Below are positions 27,274 to 36,825 of a stretch of DNA of 64,000 bases, one piece after another. The translations under genes were made by a program, and so were the position numbers. The notes below the pieces were generated by a model. That model saw only the letters and a program-made list of their open reading frames with translations, was not told the origin of the DNA and ran no database searches. Source of the DNA: Anaerophaga thermohalophila DSM 12881 (lineage in GTDB: Bacteria; Bacteroidota; Bacteroidia; Bacteroidales; Marinilabiliaceae); assembly GCF_000191885.1 (NCBI RefSeq), contig NZ_AEWI01000001.1, positions 1-64,000 on the forward strand, in the 5' to 3' direction. The stretch's first letter is position 1. Every line of letters starts with the position of its first letter.

Positions 27274-30200
27274 TCACCCTTCCACCAAAAACCTCGCCCC
27301 ACGTTGAAAATAACCACCATTGTCGCGAATGTCTGAAATCAGCCGTCCGTAAATCTCGTCGTGTCCCAAAACGGCTTCGTTACCGGTAAGGATGATCTGT
27401 TTACGTGCACGGGTGAGCGTAACGTTGAGTTTGCGGTCAACAACGGCAGGTTCCAGGCCCGTTTCGGTTTTGTTTTCGATGATTACGCGGCTCTGTGCCA
27501 GAAAGTCAAGTTGGGAGGGACTGTTCATACATAATGAGACCAGGATGAAGTCTTTCTGACTACCCTGAAAACGTTCCACGGTATCCACCTGTAACGTATC
27601 AAAACACCCGAAACCGGCCATTTCCATGTGCTCCCTTATGTTGGCGATCTGATTACGGTAGGGCGTAATAATGCCTGTCCGGTCGCCCATTTCGAAGTCA
27701 TCCCGGAAACCATGTATTTCTCTGAGTATCTCCAAAACCTTACATATTACCTTTGCCTCTGTGGTATTATATTTCTCTGAAATTTCGCGAACCGAAAAGG
27801 CCGAAGGAATAAATACCACCCGCTGCGATGCGATCATCCGGGTCAGTTCTCCCTCAACTCTATTGTGTTCCGGACACAAAGGCGCTTGCTGATGAGAAAG
27901 CGCAGCAGGTTTCAGCTTGTTGTTGTAAAAATGCCGGTTGGGAAATTCTGCCAGGTCGGGATGCATGCGACCCTGAAAAGTAAGTTCGCCCCAGGCATGA
28001 TCCCAGCCGTTTTTCTTGCAGAGATGGAGCAATCTCTCAAAGTAGGAGTTGCGGCGATCGAAAAGGCCGATCGCATGCAGACGGGGATCATTAATTTTCG
28101 ACTCCTGCGGCGATTGTGTCACCACGGCAGGCAATTGCCGTTCGTCACCAATCAGCACAAACCGGTTAACACGACCCAGCAAGTGAATGATGTTCGGCTC
28201 GAGAATCTGGGATGCCTCATCTACTATGGCGATGTCGAATTTTTTAAGATCAAAAAGTTCGGGCTTACCCAAAATTGATGACAATGTTCCGGCAAATAAA
28301 CGGGTTTTTTCTATAAGATGACGAATCTCTCTCCGATTTTTAAGATCATTGATCTTATTATCCAGCAACAGGTCTTCATGCTCAGGGTCACAGCCCAACG
28401 ATGAGCCAATCCGTATCATCTGGTCATCAACCATGCCACGAACCGAAGAGCACATCTCATCAACCGCGCGATTGGTATAACTGACCAATAAAACATTGAG
28501 CGAGGTTTGGTGATACAGTTCCTTTACAAACCGTTTGAGAAAAAGGTTGGTTTTTCCAGTTCCAGGGGGCCCCACCAGCAAGTAGTAATCGGTGGCATGC
28601 CAGGCAGCCGACAACACTTTGTTTTGTTCTTCACGGCTCTCTTCAAGGTATTCCGTTTCAGCTGAAGTGACAAATTGTTTTATTGCGTGCCCGTTGTACT
28701 CAGGGGCCTTCAGTCCCAGTAACAATTCCCGGCGGGCCGGCGGCATCTTCAGAAATTCGATGAGACCCGACTGCATCTGCTCAAAATTATTGTCGAGCGA
28801 GTCGTGTTCCAGCACCCAAAACTCATAACTGTCAAAGTAGTCTAGCGAACTTTGTTTCTGCCGCAAACGAACGGTTACCTCCTCGTTGGTCAACCGTTCA
28901 ATGGAACATTTCAGGACACGGTGTTGGGTGGCCAGCGACCGCTCGTCAACATGCGGATAGAGCACACAGATATCGCCCCGCCTGAAATTGATAAAACGAT
29001 TAATTCCAGCAGGCCGGCTGAGAGTAATACAAGCATTCTTATGGTTGGCGTTATTGATCTTGATTTTCAGATTGCGCAATTCGTTGAAAGCATCCTCATC
29101 GGTCAGGTCGGTCTTGTTCCACAGGGCTGATAATCCTTTGGTGTATTCGCCATCGCCAACCTTACTCAATATTTTTTCACGACTGATAAACGATGAGAAC
29201 GCAAAATAATATTGCTTTTCGAGCGGTGTGATCTTTTCAAGAATGAGTTTTCTGAAGTCAAGAAACTTAGCAAAGAACCATGAAAAACGCTGATCGGCGA
29301 GATTAAGTCCGTATTTTCTGACATCAATATCACAAAAAAAACTTTTCAAAAAAAGGATAAGGTTCTTTATCGGCAGCCAGCAGATATTCCCATGCCACAA
29401 TCTGATTCCTGACATTGATAATCTCCCTTTCAAAGCTCCTGAAGTGCGACACGTAACGCAATGCTTCGCCCTGGTTGGGTGATGAAGAATAAAGAACAGC
29501 ATTGAAAATTTTTTGGGGATGATGTCCCAGAACGCGCTGAGCCATCATGTTGTACATGCGTACCTGTGCTGTATGATCTTCCGCCACGACCGAGGGGTTA
29601 TTCGAAGGAAACGGGAGTTTACCCGATTTCAGCTCAATAATTTTTGACTGATAATGATCGTTCTCCGAAGGTGTCTCATCAAACAGGTCCATTCGTCCCT
29701 GAAGCCCTAATTCCGGGCTCATCAACGAAACTTCCAGATTGCTTTTTGTACGGTTAACGGGTCGATGGTCGCCTTTTTGAAAATCCTCATTCACGATACG
29801 GCGCAGATTATTAAACTGCTCCTCTAGTTCATTAAAATAATTTTTGTCAATACCCTCGAGCGAAGTATACGGAAGCGGAAACACCCTGAAAGAGTCCAGC
29901 AAGACCTGCTGAAACTCTTTATTTGAGCCATCTTCATCGTTGATCAGCTCGTCAAAAAAAAGGTTGGCCACATTCCCTTTATGGATGGCCTTCGTGAGCT
30001 TACGAATTTCGGAACGTCCGATAAAAAAAAGTTCAAAAGCCCTGATTCTCTTACCCTGAATATTTTGAAAACACTTTGCCACCGAGGTAACATCAAGCAG
30101 ATAATCGGGCTCCAGAATGATGAGGCCGGGTACCACTTTGCCATCGTCATTGCGATGCGTTTCGAGCAGTTGAAGTTGCTGACCCGGCCGCATCAACTCC

Positions 30201-30763
30201 ACCGATGGTGTTAACTCATCGTTAACATTTTTAATACCGTACAAAACCACCACGGGAACCGAATCTCCTTCCACATCGGGTTGTACCAGAAGCTCCTTTT
30301 TGTCGGGATCGATTTTAAGCAACATGCCACGAAACCCTTTCGGATTAACATGGTATTGTTTCTTATACTCCTCCCCTGTTTCGTTTTCTTTATGCTGATA
30401 AAGCTTTTCTATTTCATCCGGCACCTCCGCTCCGAAAAAACGACCGTAGGCCCCGGCAAGAACTTTTAAACTTCTGAGATACTCTTTCTCTGATGGCTCA
30501 TAATGATCTTTAATAACCTTATTGGCAAATATCCTGAACTCGTGCAATCGCTGCTTCTGGTCGTTCCCGGTTTGCAGTTTATTACAAACATAATCGAGAC
30601 GTCCGAACAGATTCGAAAAAGTTATCCCGTCATCCCGGCTCAAATATTTGCAGCATTGTTCCAGCGAAATTCGCAACCGCTTCACCTTACCGGATAACGT
30701 CAGTGCATCATTCTCATCAATAGCAATCAGGTTGTCGAAAAAGTAACGAGCAGGGTCAGTCAT
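27274..30763 (-). pseudogene. Dna2-like PD-(D/E)XK nuclease fused to SF1 helicase, frameshifted
   Basis: Two overlapping frames form one protein of about 1160 residues. The N-terminal 470 residues (30763 to about 29340) contain a Cas4/RecB-like nuclease core: GRMDLF, IIELKSGK and QVRMYNMM. The rest is an SF1B helicase: Walker A GPPGTGKT, IAIVDEASQ, VLIGDERQLPA, TVERFQGSQKD and LNVTLTRARKQ. The frame changes at an eight-base A run (29334-29341); seven bases would give EKFFCDIDVRKYG. It is probably a DNA repair or replication-intermediate enzyme. It follows DPP IV by 12 bp on the same strand. Homopolymer error and phase variation are both possible. Confidence 0.85.
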
Positions 30764-30775
30764 GAATGAAAATTC

Positions 30776-32971
30776 TTACAGGTTATTGAAGATATAACGA
30801 CTCATCATATCGTAAAGATGGTGACGAGTATTTCCGCCATAAATGCTGTGATTCCGGTTTGGATAAACAAACATATCGAATTGTTTGTCGGCCTGAATCA
30901 GCTTTTCGGCATATTCCATGGTGTTTTGAAAATGCACGTTGTCATCGGCACTTCCATGAATCAGAAACAGTTTGCCGCTAAGGTCCCCGGCCATGTTAAT
31001 GGGACTGTTGTTGTCATATCCTTTCGGATTCATCTGCGGGGTTCGCATAAAACGCTCGGTGTAAATGGTATCATAATAACGCCAGTTGGTCACCGGTGCT
31101 ACGGCAATGCCCACCTTAAACAGATCGCTCTTGCTCAAACAGATGGACGACATGTAACCCCCGAAACTCCATCCCCAGATGCCAATCCTTGAAGCATCCA
31201 CGTAAGGCAGGGAACCCAGGTAGCGGGCAGTTTCAATCTGATCATCCGACTCATAACGCCCCAGTTTCAGGTAAGTCGTTTTCAGAAATTCTTCTCCACG
31301 GGCACCTGTACCTCGTCCGTCAACACACACAATCAGGTAACCGTTCGATGCCAGGTATTGCTCCCAGTTCATCTGCCAGCGATCAAGAACTTCCTGCGAG
31401 CCAGGTCCGCTGTATTGCGACATCAACACCGGATATTGCATACTCTTATCAAAACCAACGGGTTTGATCATATATCCATTCAGTTCAACCCCTTCGGATG
31501 TCTCAAAAGTGAAGAATTCCTTTTGAGGAATTTCATATTCAGAAAGTTTCTCTTTTAAGGCACTGTTGTCTTCAACCACCCTTACCAGATCGCCGTCATT
31601 TTCATAAACGGCTATTTGAGGAACTTCCGAAGAAGACGACCAGGTGTTGATAAAACAGCTGAAATCACTGCTGAATTTAGCACTGCTGTATCCTTTGGCA
31701 GGGGATAAACGTTTCAGGTCTTTCCCTTCCATGTCAACAGAATAGATTTCACGTTGCAGGGGAGATTCTTTAGCTGCCTGAAAAAAGAAAACTTCATTGT
31801 CGGCATCGAAACCATAAAAATCGGTGATCTCCCATGAGCCGGAGGTTACCTGGCGAATCTGAATGCCCGCCATGGAATAAAGATGAATATGGTTGTAGCC
31901 GTCTTCCTGTCCCACATAGACAAAATGGTTACCATCCGGAAGAAACCGGATATTATCGAGAACATTTTCAGCAATGTATTTGTCTTCACGCACCGTCAGC
32001 AACACGTTACTAACACCCGATGCCGGATTGGCCACATATAATTCAAGCTCATTCTGAAGACGGTTGAGTTTGATGATCCCCAATTTGTCCGGATCGGGCG
32101 TCCATCTGAGGCGGGGCACATAGGCATCTTCCGGATTTCCAATATCCATGGTTTTGGTAGTGCGGTTTTTTACGTTGAAAACATGCACCGATACCTTTGA
32201 ATTTTCCTCTCCCGCTTTTGGATATTTATATTCGTAACGTCCGGGATACAACGCATACTCTTCCCTTTGGGGATACATTCCCTGGTAAAGCGGAAACGAA
32301 TATTGTCTGACAGCCGATTCATCGAAACGAACGAATGCAAGGTCTTCACTGTTAGGGGACCATTCAAACGCGCGGTTGTAGCCAAACTCTTCTTCATAAA
32401 CCCAGTCGGGAATACCGTTGATGATCCTGTTTTTTTCACCATCGTCGGTTACGGCACTGGTGGTACCAAAACGCAGCTTTTTCAGGTAAATATCATTGTC
32501 TTTCACATACGCAACCATCTGGCTGTTGGGTGAAAAAGCCGGCACCTGCTGTTTGCCCTCATCGGCAAGTGGTATCAACTCCCTGTATCTCCTGTCGTAG
32601 ACGTAATAACGGGCGAGAAAAGAACGACGGTAAATACGTTCAACATCGTTGTAAACGAGTATTTTGCTTTCATCAGGACTAAATTCGTAGCCGGTAATAT
32701 GCTTAACCGAATCGGGATTTCTTTTGATATTACCGGTATCAAAAATCACCTCTTCCTTTTTCCCTGTTTTGTAGGAATATTTCACAATTTTCGTTCCGTC
32801 TTCTTCAAGAATGGTATAGTACCGGCCATCGTTCATCGGCTGAAGCCCGGCGATTGATTGGGGCTGAAATGTTCCCTTGCGGGTGAAATCTTCCAGCTCA
32901 ATATTTTTGGTTTGTCCGAAAGATAATGTACAAAAAACAGAGAGTAGAAAAATATAAGTTATGTGCTTCAT
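30776..32971 (-). CDS. S9 family prolyl dipeptidyl peptidase (DPP IV-like)
   Basis: A 731-residue exported serine peptidase that removes Xaa-Pro dipeptides. The signal peptide is MKHITYIFLLSVFCTLSFGQ. An eight-bladed beta-propeller (about 35-480, with the substrate-binding Glu pair in VYEEEFGYNRAFEWSPNS) precedes the hydrolase domain. The nucleophile Ser is in GIWGWSFGGYMSS, Asp in HGSADDNVHFQN and His in NRNHSIYGG. It is complete. Its 5' region carries B and tandem A repeats before a candidate minus-strand -7 box near 33394-33401. Confidence 0.95.
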   Translation of the reverse strand: MKHITYIFLLSVFCTLSFGQTKNIELEDFTRKGTFQPQSIAGLQPMNDGRYYTILEEDGTKIVKYSYKTGKKEEVIFDTGNIKRNPDSVKHITGYEFSPDESKILVYNDVERIYRRSFLARYYVYDRRYRELIPLADEGKQQVPAFSPNSQMVAYVKDNDIYLKKLRFGTTSAVTDDGEKNRIINGIPDWVYEEEFGYNRAFEWSPNSEDLAFVRFDESAVRQYSFPLYQGMYPQREEYALYPGRYEYKYPKAGEENSKVSVHVFNVKNRTTKTMDIGNPEDAYVPRLRWTPDPDKLGIIKLNRLQNELELYVANPASGVSNVLLTVREDKYIAENVLDNIRFLPDGNHFVYVGQEDGYNHIHLYSMAGIQIRQVTSGSWEITDFYGFDADNEVFFFQAAKESPLQREIYSVDMEGKDLKRLSPAKGYSSAKFSSDFSCFINTWSSSSEVPQIAVYENDGDLVRVVEDNSALKEKLSEYEIPQKEFFTFETSEGVELNGYMIKPVGFDKSMQYPVLMSQYSGPGSQEVLDRWQMNWEQYLASNGYLIVCVDGRGTGARGEEFLKTTYLKLGRYESDDQIETARYLGSLPYVDASRIGIWGWSFGGYMSSICLSKSDLFKVGIAVAPVTNWRYYDTIYTERFMRTPQMNPKGYDNNSPINMAGDLSGKLFLIHGSADDNVHFQNTMEYAEKLIQADKQFDMFVYPNRNHSIYGGNTRHHLYDMMSRYIFNNL

Positions 32972-33007
32972 GCTTAATTTAATAAATTATTTTTTGGTCA
33001 TTATTAT

Positions 33008-33148
33008 GAGCCCGGTCTAAAAAGCATCTTTATTGCCAAACTCAGTGTTGTTTTAAATTTTTGTATCCTCATTAACAACAAGTTAACTCCGATACAAAAA
33101 TTTAAAATGCCTGAATTTTGACAAAAATATGATTTTTATACTGCGCTC
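33008..33148. mobile_element. Family-B element upstream of DPP IV
   Basis: A 141-bp element with termini GAGCCCGGTCTAAAAAGCAT and TTTTTATACTGCGCTC and the standard core. The flanks TATTAT/ATCATT do not form a clear duplication. It starts 36 bp upstream of the DPP IV start codon. Confidence 0.8.
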
Positions 33149-33193
33149 ATCATTTTTTCTGTACAACTAAAAAAGACCACACAAAAATTTCAT

Positions 33194-33387
33194 CAGTATA
33201 AAATTAGTCTAAGTTATTGGTCTGATGGAACTCGCATGATTGAGCTTTATACATGTTCTATTGTGACAAACTTTGTCATGCTCGTTTCATCCGTATAAAA
33301 TTAGTCTAAGTTATTGGTCTGATGGAACTCGCATGATTAAGTTTTATACATGTTCTTTTGTGATACACCTTGTCATGCTCGTTTCAT
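33194..33387 (-). repeat. Two tandem family-A short repeats
   Basis: Two head-to-tail 97-bp copies (33291-33387 and 33194-33290) on the minus strand, both pointing toward DPP IV. The second is followed by ATGAAA at 33193-33188. This ATG opens only a short ORF, with the B element beyond it. Confidence 0.85.
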
Positions 33388-33605
33388 GGTACACAAAAAT
33401 AATCACATTTCAGGATTTTCCGAAAACAGTTTTAGTGTGTTACTCCTAAAATAGGAGTTTTCGGCAAAATATTTTCTAATGTTATCTAAAAATGACTACG
33501 CCATTTTCTGTCCGGGATCAACGAATTGCGCAGCAATTACCTTATCAGGCCAATTCTGATTTGATTTATTATAACTTGTTGGTTCTGCTTGTCCAGGTTA
33601 GATTT

Positions 33606-33633
33606 TACAACAAAGATGCTTTTTAGTCAGGGT
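33606..33633. repeat. Fragment of a family-B right end
   Basis: CAACAAAGATGCTTTTTAGT followed by CAGGGTC matches the right terminus of B. Sequence to its left is unrelated. It lies at the end of a decayed coding stretch. Confidence 0.5.
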
Positions 33634-33635
33634 CA

Positions 33636-33881
33636 TGTACATAACAATGCCGCGACGAAAGCACGCTTTGAAGCTCCCCATGCGGATAAAAGGAACCATC
33701 CTGATACCATACCAACAGTAAATATACCAATAAATACTCCAAAAATTTGTCAGGTTTGACCGGTCGAATAGCAATATCCCGTGATCAGACGGGTCACAAA
33801 AGTGATCTGGTCAGATATACAGCCCGGTACTAACATTGTGATAACGCTCACAATAACAGCATGAAAGGGTTTTGACTCCAT
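33636..33881 (-). pseudogene. Decayed membrane-protein gene fragment
   Basis: The minus-strand frame from 33881 reads MESKPFHAVIVSVITMLVPG, then one in-frame TGA after STGQT, then GVFIGIFTVGMVSGWFLL and SAWGASKRAFVAALLC, before running into a B-end fragment. The hydrophobic pattern suggests a membrane protein, but the family was not recognised. It looks like a remnant, truncated at the repeat. Confidence 0.45.
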
Positions 33882-34087
33882 AATTCATCTACTTTTTTAT
33901 ATATTTTTCACACTCAAACATGACCAAAAATAAAAAAAAGGTTGTTTCTTTGCAGTCAATAGATTTTATCCTGATCAAAAGACAAGTCAGGATAATTGTA
34001 ATGCAACTTCTTTTATTTTCATTGGATTGCCCTTACAACACTTCTATTAGTTTTATTTTTTTTTTTACTTATTACACATTTAAATTT

Positions 34088-34399
34088 ATGAATCTTTTTG
34101 TAGCTAAGTTAAGCGCCGCTACCACCAGCGACGACTTAAATGATTTGTTTGCCGAATACGGCGAAGTAGTGTCCGCTAAAGTAATAATGGACAGAGACAC
34201 CGGGGCATCCAAGCGTTTCGGTTTTGTTGAAATGAAAGACGAGGAGTCGGCTCAAAAGGCCATTAAAGACCTCAATGAATGTCTTTTTGACAACAGCCCG
34301 ATTGTAGTTAAGCAAGCCCGCCCGAAAGGTGAAGGCAGAGATGGTGGTCGTGACCGTTCATTCGGTAACAACAGAAACCGGGGAAATCGCAGATTTTAA
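34088..34399 (+). CDS. Small RNA-binding protein with RRM domain
   Basis: A 103-residue protein with a single RNA recognition motif: RNP2 NLFVAKLS at 2-9 and RNP1 KRFGFVEM near 43-50. A short basic Gly/Arg/Asn tail (GRDGGRDRSFGNNRNRGNRRF) follows. Such small RRM proteins act as RNA chaperones or cold-response proteins in cyanobacteria and Bacteroidota; the role here is inferred. The ATG at 34088 is chosen because the domain begins immediately. An upstream in-frame ATG at 33920 would add a non-conserved, T-run-encoded stretch. Confidence 0.9.
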   Translation: MNLFVAKLSAATTSDDLNDLFAEYGEVVSAKVIMDRDTGASKRFGFVEMKDEESAQKAIKDLNECLFDNSPIVVKQARPKGEGRDGGRDRSFGNNRNRGNRRF

Positions 34400-34402
34400 C
34401 AT

Positions 34403-34525
34403 AGTGTTGTTGAAGACAACACTGTATAGGTGATTTCAAAAAAATAAGGTCAGATAATATTTTGCTTTTCCTTCCTTTGGACGGATTTCCAAGCCAAAAT
34501 ATTTCCTGACCTTTTTATTTTTTTT
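34403..34525. terminator. Hairpin and bidirectional terminator after the RRM gene
   Basis: A small stem AGTGTTGT/ACAACACT (34403-34423) follows the stop codon. A larger structure (34441-34520) comes next: arms AAATAAGGTCAGATAATATT and the complementary AAATATTTCCTGACCTTTTT, with A and T tracts outside. It serves the RRM gene and the convergent YhcH gene. Confidence 0.75.
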
Positions 34526-34530
34526 GCAGC

Positions 34531-34989
34531 TTAGCCGTCAATCCTGATCTTTCCAACCAGCTTCCTGACCCTCGAGGGTATACCATCGGTTATCATCGCT
34601 TTATGAATCTCTCCGGGGAAAAAGATCACAAAACTACCCTTGGGATGATTTACATCCATACCGTCACTCCCGGCAAACAGAGTACAATCCTTTTCTTCAT
34701 CATAGGGGACTTCCACATCCATTTTGTATTCTTCGGCATACTTAATTTTTTCTTCGCCTTCGAGTAAATAATGAATGTCTATGTAACGTTCATGCGACTC
34801 CCATACGGCCTCTTCCTCCAATTTGGTTTTCTGCTCCATCAAATTCACAAAAACATCAGCGCCATTCAATTCAACACGGCCTTCTTTAAATTCAGTCATG
34901 TCAAAATTCTCCATGTAATCAAGCACAATTTCAAGCGCCGGATGTATCATGTAATAGCGTGCTGCATTCTCAAATGTGTCTATAATCAT
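34531..34989 (-). CDS. YhcH/YjgK/YiaL family protein
   Basis: The 152-residue protein matches the YhcH/YjgK/YiaL (beta-galactosidase beta-subunit-like) cupin family: ESHERYIDIHYLLEGEEKI, FAGSDGMDVNHPKGSFVIFFPGEIHKAMI. The conserved His/Glu/Asp residues likely bind a metal. Members are associated with sialic-acid and other sugar metabolism, and catalysis is not well defined. It is a stand-alone gene. Confidence 0.9.
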   Translation of the reverse strand: MIIDTFENAARYYMIHPALEIVLDYMENFDMTEFKEGRVELNGADVFVNLMEQKTKLEEEAVWESHERYIDIHYLLEGEEKIKYAEEYKMDVEVPYDEEKDCTLFAGSDGMDVNHPKGSFVIFFPGEIHKAMITDGIPSRVRKLVGKIRIDG

Positions 34990-35116
34990 AATTTTGATAG
35001 TTAAATATAAGATGATTAGATATTTAGATATAAGATGATTAGATATCTGATTACCACCTAAGTTCTTGCAGGCAAGAATTTGGGTATCAACAAATATATT
35101 TCTATTTTACAACATT

Positions 35117-35216
35117 TGTCTGTTCAGAAAGTGCCGGTTACAAGCCTTGCGAAACCGCCAAAAAAGAAGTTTACTTTTCGTAAACGAGTACTTGTCGACA
35201 AGTATAACACAGTAAA
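35117..35216. repeat. Repeat F, eroded inverted copy
   Basis: TGTCTGTTCAGAAAGTGCCG...CGCCAAAAAAGAAGTTTAC matches 14316-14426 in inverse orientation. The far terminus is lost. It includes a perfect 14-bp palindrome ACTTGTCGACAAGT near 35189-35202. Confidence 0.65.
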
Positions 35217-35247
35217 TAGTACTTTATGGCCAGAAAATATTATAGAT

Positions 35248-35391
35248 GAGCCCGGTCTAAAAAGCATCTTTGTTGCCAAACTCGTTATTGTTTTAAATAT
35301 TTGCATCCTCATTAACAACAAGTTAACTCCGGTACAAAAATATAAAACGCCAGGATTTTGACAAAGATATACGTTTTTTTATACTGCACTC
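35248..35391. mobile_element. Family-B element with near-exact target duplication
   Basis: A 144-bp element with termini GAGCCCGGTCTAAAAAGCAT and TTTTATACTGCACTC. Flanks are ATAGAT (35242-35247) and ATAAAT (35392-35397), 5 of 6 matching. Confidence 0.82.
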
Positions 35392-35406
35392 ATAAATAAA
35401 TTTCAT

Positions 35407-35742
35407 CAGTATAAAATTAGTCTAAGTTATTGGAATGATGCAACTTATTATACTTTAATTAATGGTAGATTCTTCGCTCCGCTCAGAATGACAAACAGCT
35501 AAAGTTGAGGTTGAGGTTGAGGTTGAGATTAAGGTTAAGAGTTCACCACAGATTACACAGATTGACACAGATTTGACAATTATCAATCAGAGAGAGATTC
35601 TTCGCTTCGCTCAGTGACAGGATGCCCGGTGTCATTCTGAGGAGGTAACGACGAAGAATCTGTTCCCTGTTTTTGGTTTCTTTGATGATTAGAGGTTAAT
35701 TATACATATTCTTTTGAGACAAACCTTGTCATGCTCTTTTCA
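35407..35742 (-). repeat. Long-form family-A element with internal C-G-(AACCTC)n-C
   Basis: On the minus strand: an A 5' module (AGAGCATGACAAGGTTTGTC), a linker (ACCTCTAATCATCAAAGAAA), C palindrome (35595-35661), repeat G (about 35545-35580), AACCTC tandem, half C palindrome (35467-35492), then the tail ending TAATTTTATACTG, followed by ATGAAA (35406-35401). The rest of the 34990-36825 gap holds the F and B copies, AT-rich sequence, a fragmentary hydrophobic minus ORF (35940-36083), a TATATTTG box and the composite B element. Confidence 0.75.
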
Positions 35743-35939
35743 ACAATATAAATATTTTTTCTTTATACCGGCAAACTGTGGTGTTGCAGGGGTTGGTAAA
35801 AAAAGCTAAAACGCAAAGACGTATGTTGTGTTTATAGTTCACACTACTGGCTACTGACTAAAAACTACTGACTAAATTGCTTATATCTAAAAATCTGATA
35901 ATCTATTAAGGCAATCTTTGCCATGCTCGTTTCATAAAT

Positions 35940-36083
35940 TTATATGACCTGGCTTAAATTTGCAACCCGGTTGATATGAAAATCATTACCAAATATCTGG
36001 ACTAGCCTGAAATGCCAACTCCATACCAATCCAACGAACATGGCGAGGGGTGCCGCAACATGAACATGGATAAATGCCTGCAT
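35940..36083 (-). pseudogene. Possible gene remnant encoding a hydrophobic peptide
   Basis: A 47-codon minus-strand frame reads MQAFIHVHVAAPLAMFVGLV, then a Trp-containing segment, and ends next to an A-repeat fragment. The amphipathic/hydrophobic character looks more like a decayed membrane protein than chance. No family was recognised, and it might be non-coding. Confidence 0.3.
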
Positions 36084-36354
36084 CCTGGTTATCCTAAAGC
36101 TTCAGGAAGCAATAACTTTGATATAAATATGGACAATGGATACCCCAAAGAGAAGATGGTTCTATGAACTAACACCAATTAGTTTGCATACAACAAATTT
36201 AAAATAAAAACCTTTCTCACACAAAACATCAAGGCAACCTGGATTCGTCCAATATATTTCATAAAATACTAACAATCTATTTATTATCTCATATATATTT
36301 TTTCGTTTTTTCCTTTGACCAGCTCATCAGATTTCGAAATCCAAATATTTTAAC

Positions 36355-36362
36355 TATATTTG
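36355..36362 (+). promoter_or_regulatory. Candidate -7 box for ablA
   Basis: TATATTTG fits TAnnTTTG. It lies 464 bp before ablA, with a composite B element (36438-36766) between. No matching -33 box was seen. Confidence 0.35.
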
Positions 36363-36437
36363 TGGCGCAGAAACAATCTGCAATGTTCTTTCTAATTCTT
36401 AATTTGACTGATTCATAAAATATCGTGTTAAAATGTT

Positions 36438-36766
36438 GAGCGCGGTCTAAAAAGCATCTTTGCCGCCAAACTCATTGTTGTTTTAAATTTTTGAACTGAG
36501 CATGACAAGGTTTGTTACAAAAGTTGATATATAAAATCAATCACGCGAGTTTTATCCGACTTTAAAAATAAATTTCATACAGATGAAACGAGCATGACAA
36601 AGATTGTCACAAAAGAGAGTATGTATAAAGCTCAACCATGCGAGTTCCATTCGGCCAATAACTTAGATAAATTTCATACGGATGAATCCTCATTAACAAC
36701 AAGTAAAATCCGGTACAAAATTAAAATGCCTTGATTTTGACAAAATATGCTTTTTATACTGTACTC
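36438..36766. mobile_element. Composite family-B element carrying two tandem family-A units
   Basis: Termini GAGCGCGGTCTAAAAAGCAT and TTTTTATACTGTACTC. The core is interrupted after AAATTTTTG (36493) by two A units (to about 36685), then resumes with ATCCTCATTAACAACAAG. The insertion point is the same as in the copy at 40439-40676. Flanks do not show a clear duplication. Confidence 0.82.
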
Positions 36767-36825
36767 ATAACAGGATATTTACAAAATGAACAGTTAATAA
36801 CCGATTATTCACCAAACTGAATATT

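Noticed and set aside
27274-30763. Cas4 or defence-island nuclease
   Set aside because: The nuclease is Cas4/RecB-like only in its core and is fused to a Dna2-type helicase; no cas or other defence genes are adjacent.
33636-33881. In-frame TGA as a selenocysteine codon, given the nearby selD
   Set aside because: The frame is a hydrophobic fragment cut off by a repeat, not a redox protein, and no selA/selB or convincing SECIS hairpin was seen.
33920-34087. Upstream start for the RRM protein
   Set aside because: The extra 56 residues come from an AT-rich, T-run leader and do not resemble the family; the domain starts at the ATG at 34088.
35080-35361. A 93-codon plus-strand ORF
   Set aside because: It runs through repeat F and a family-B element and has no protein-like composition.
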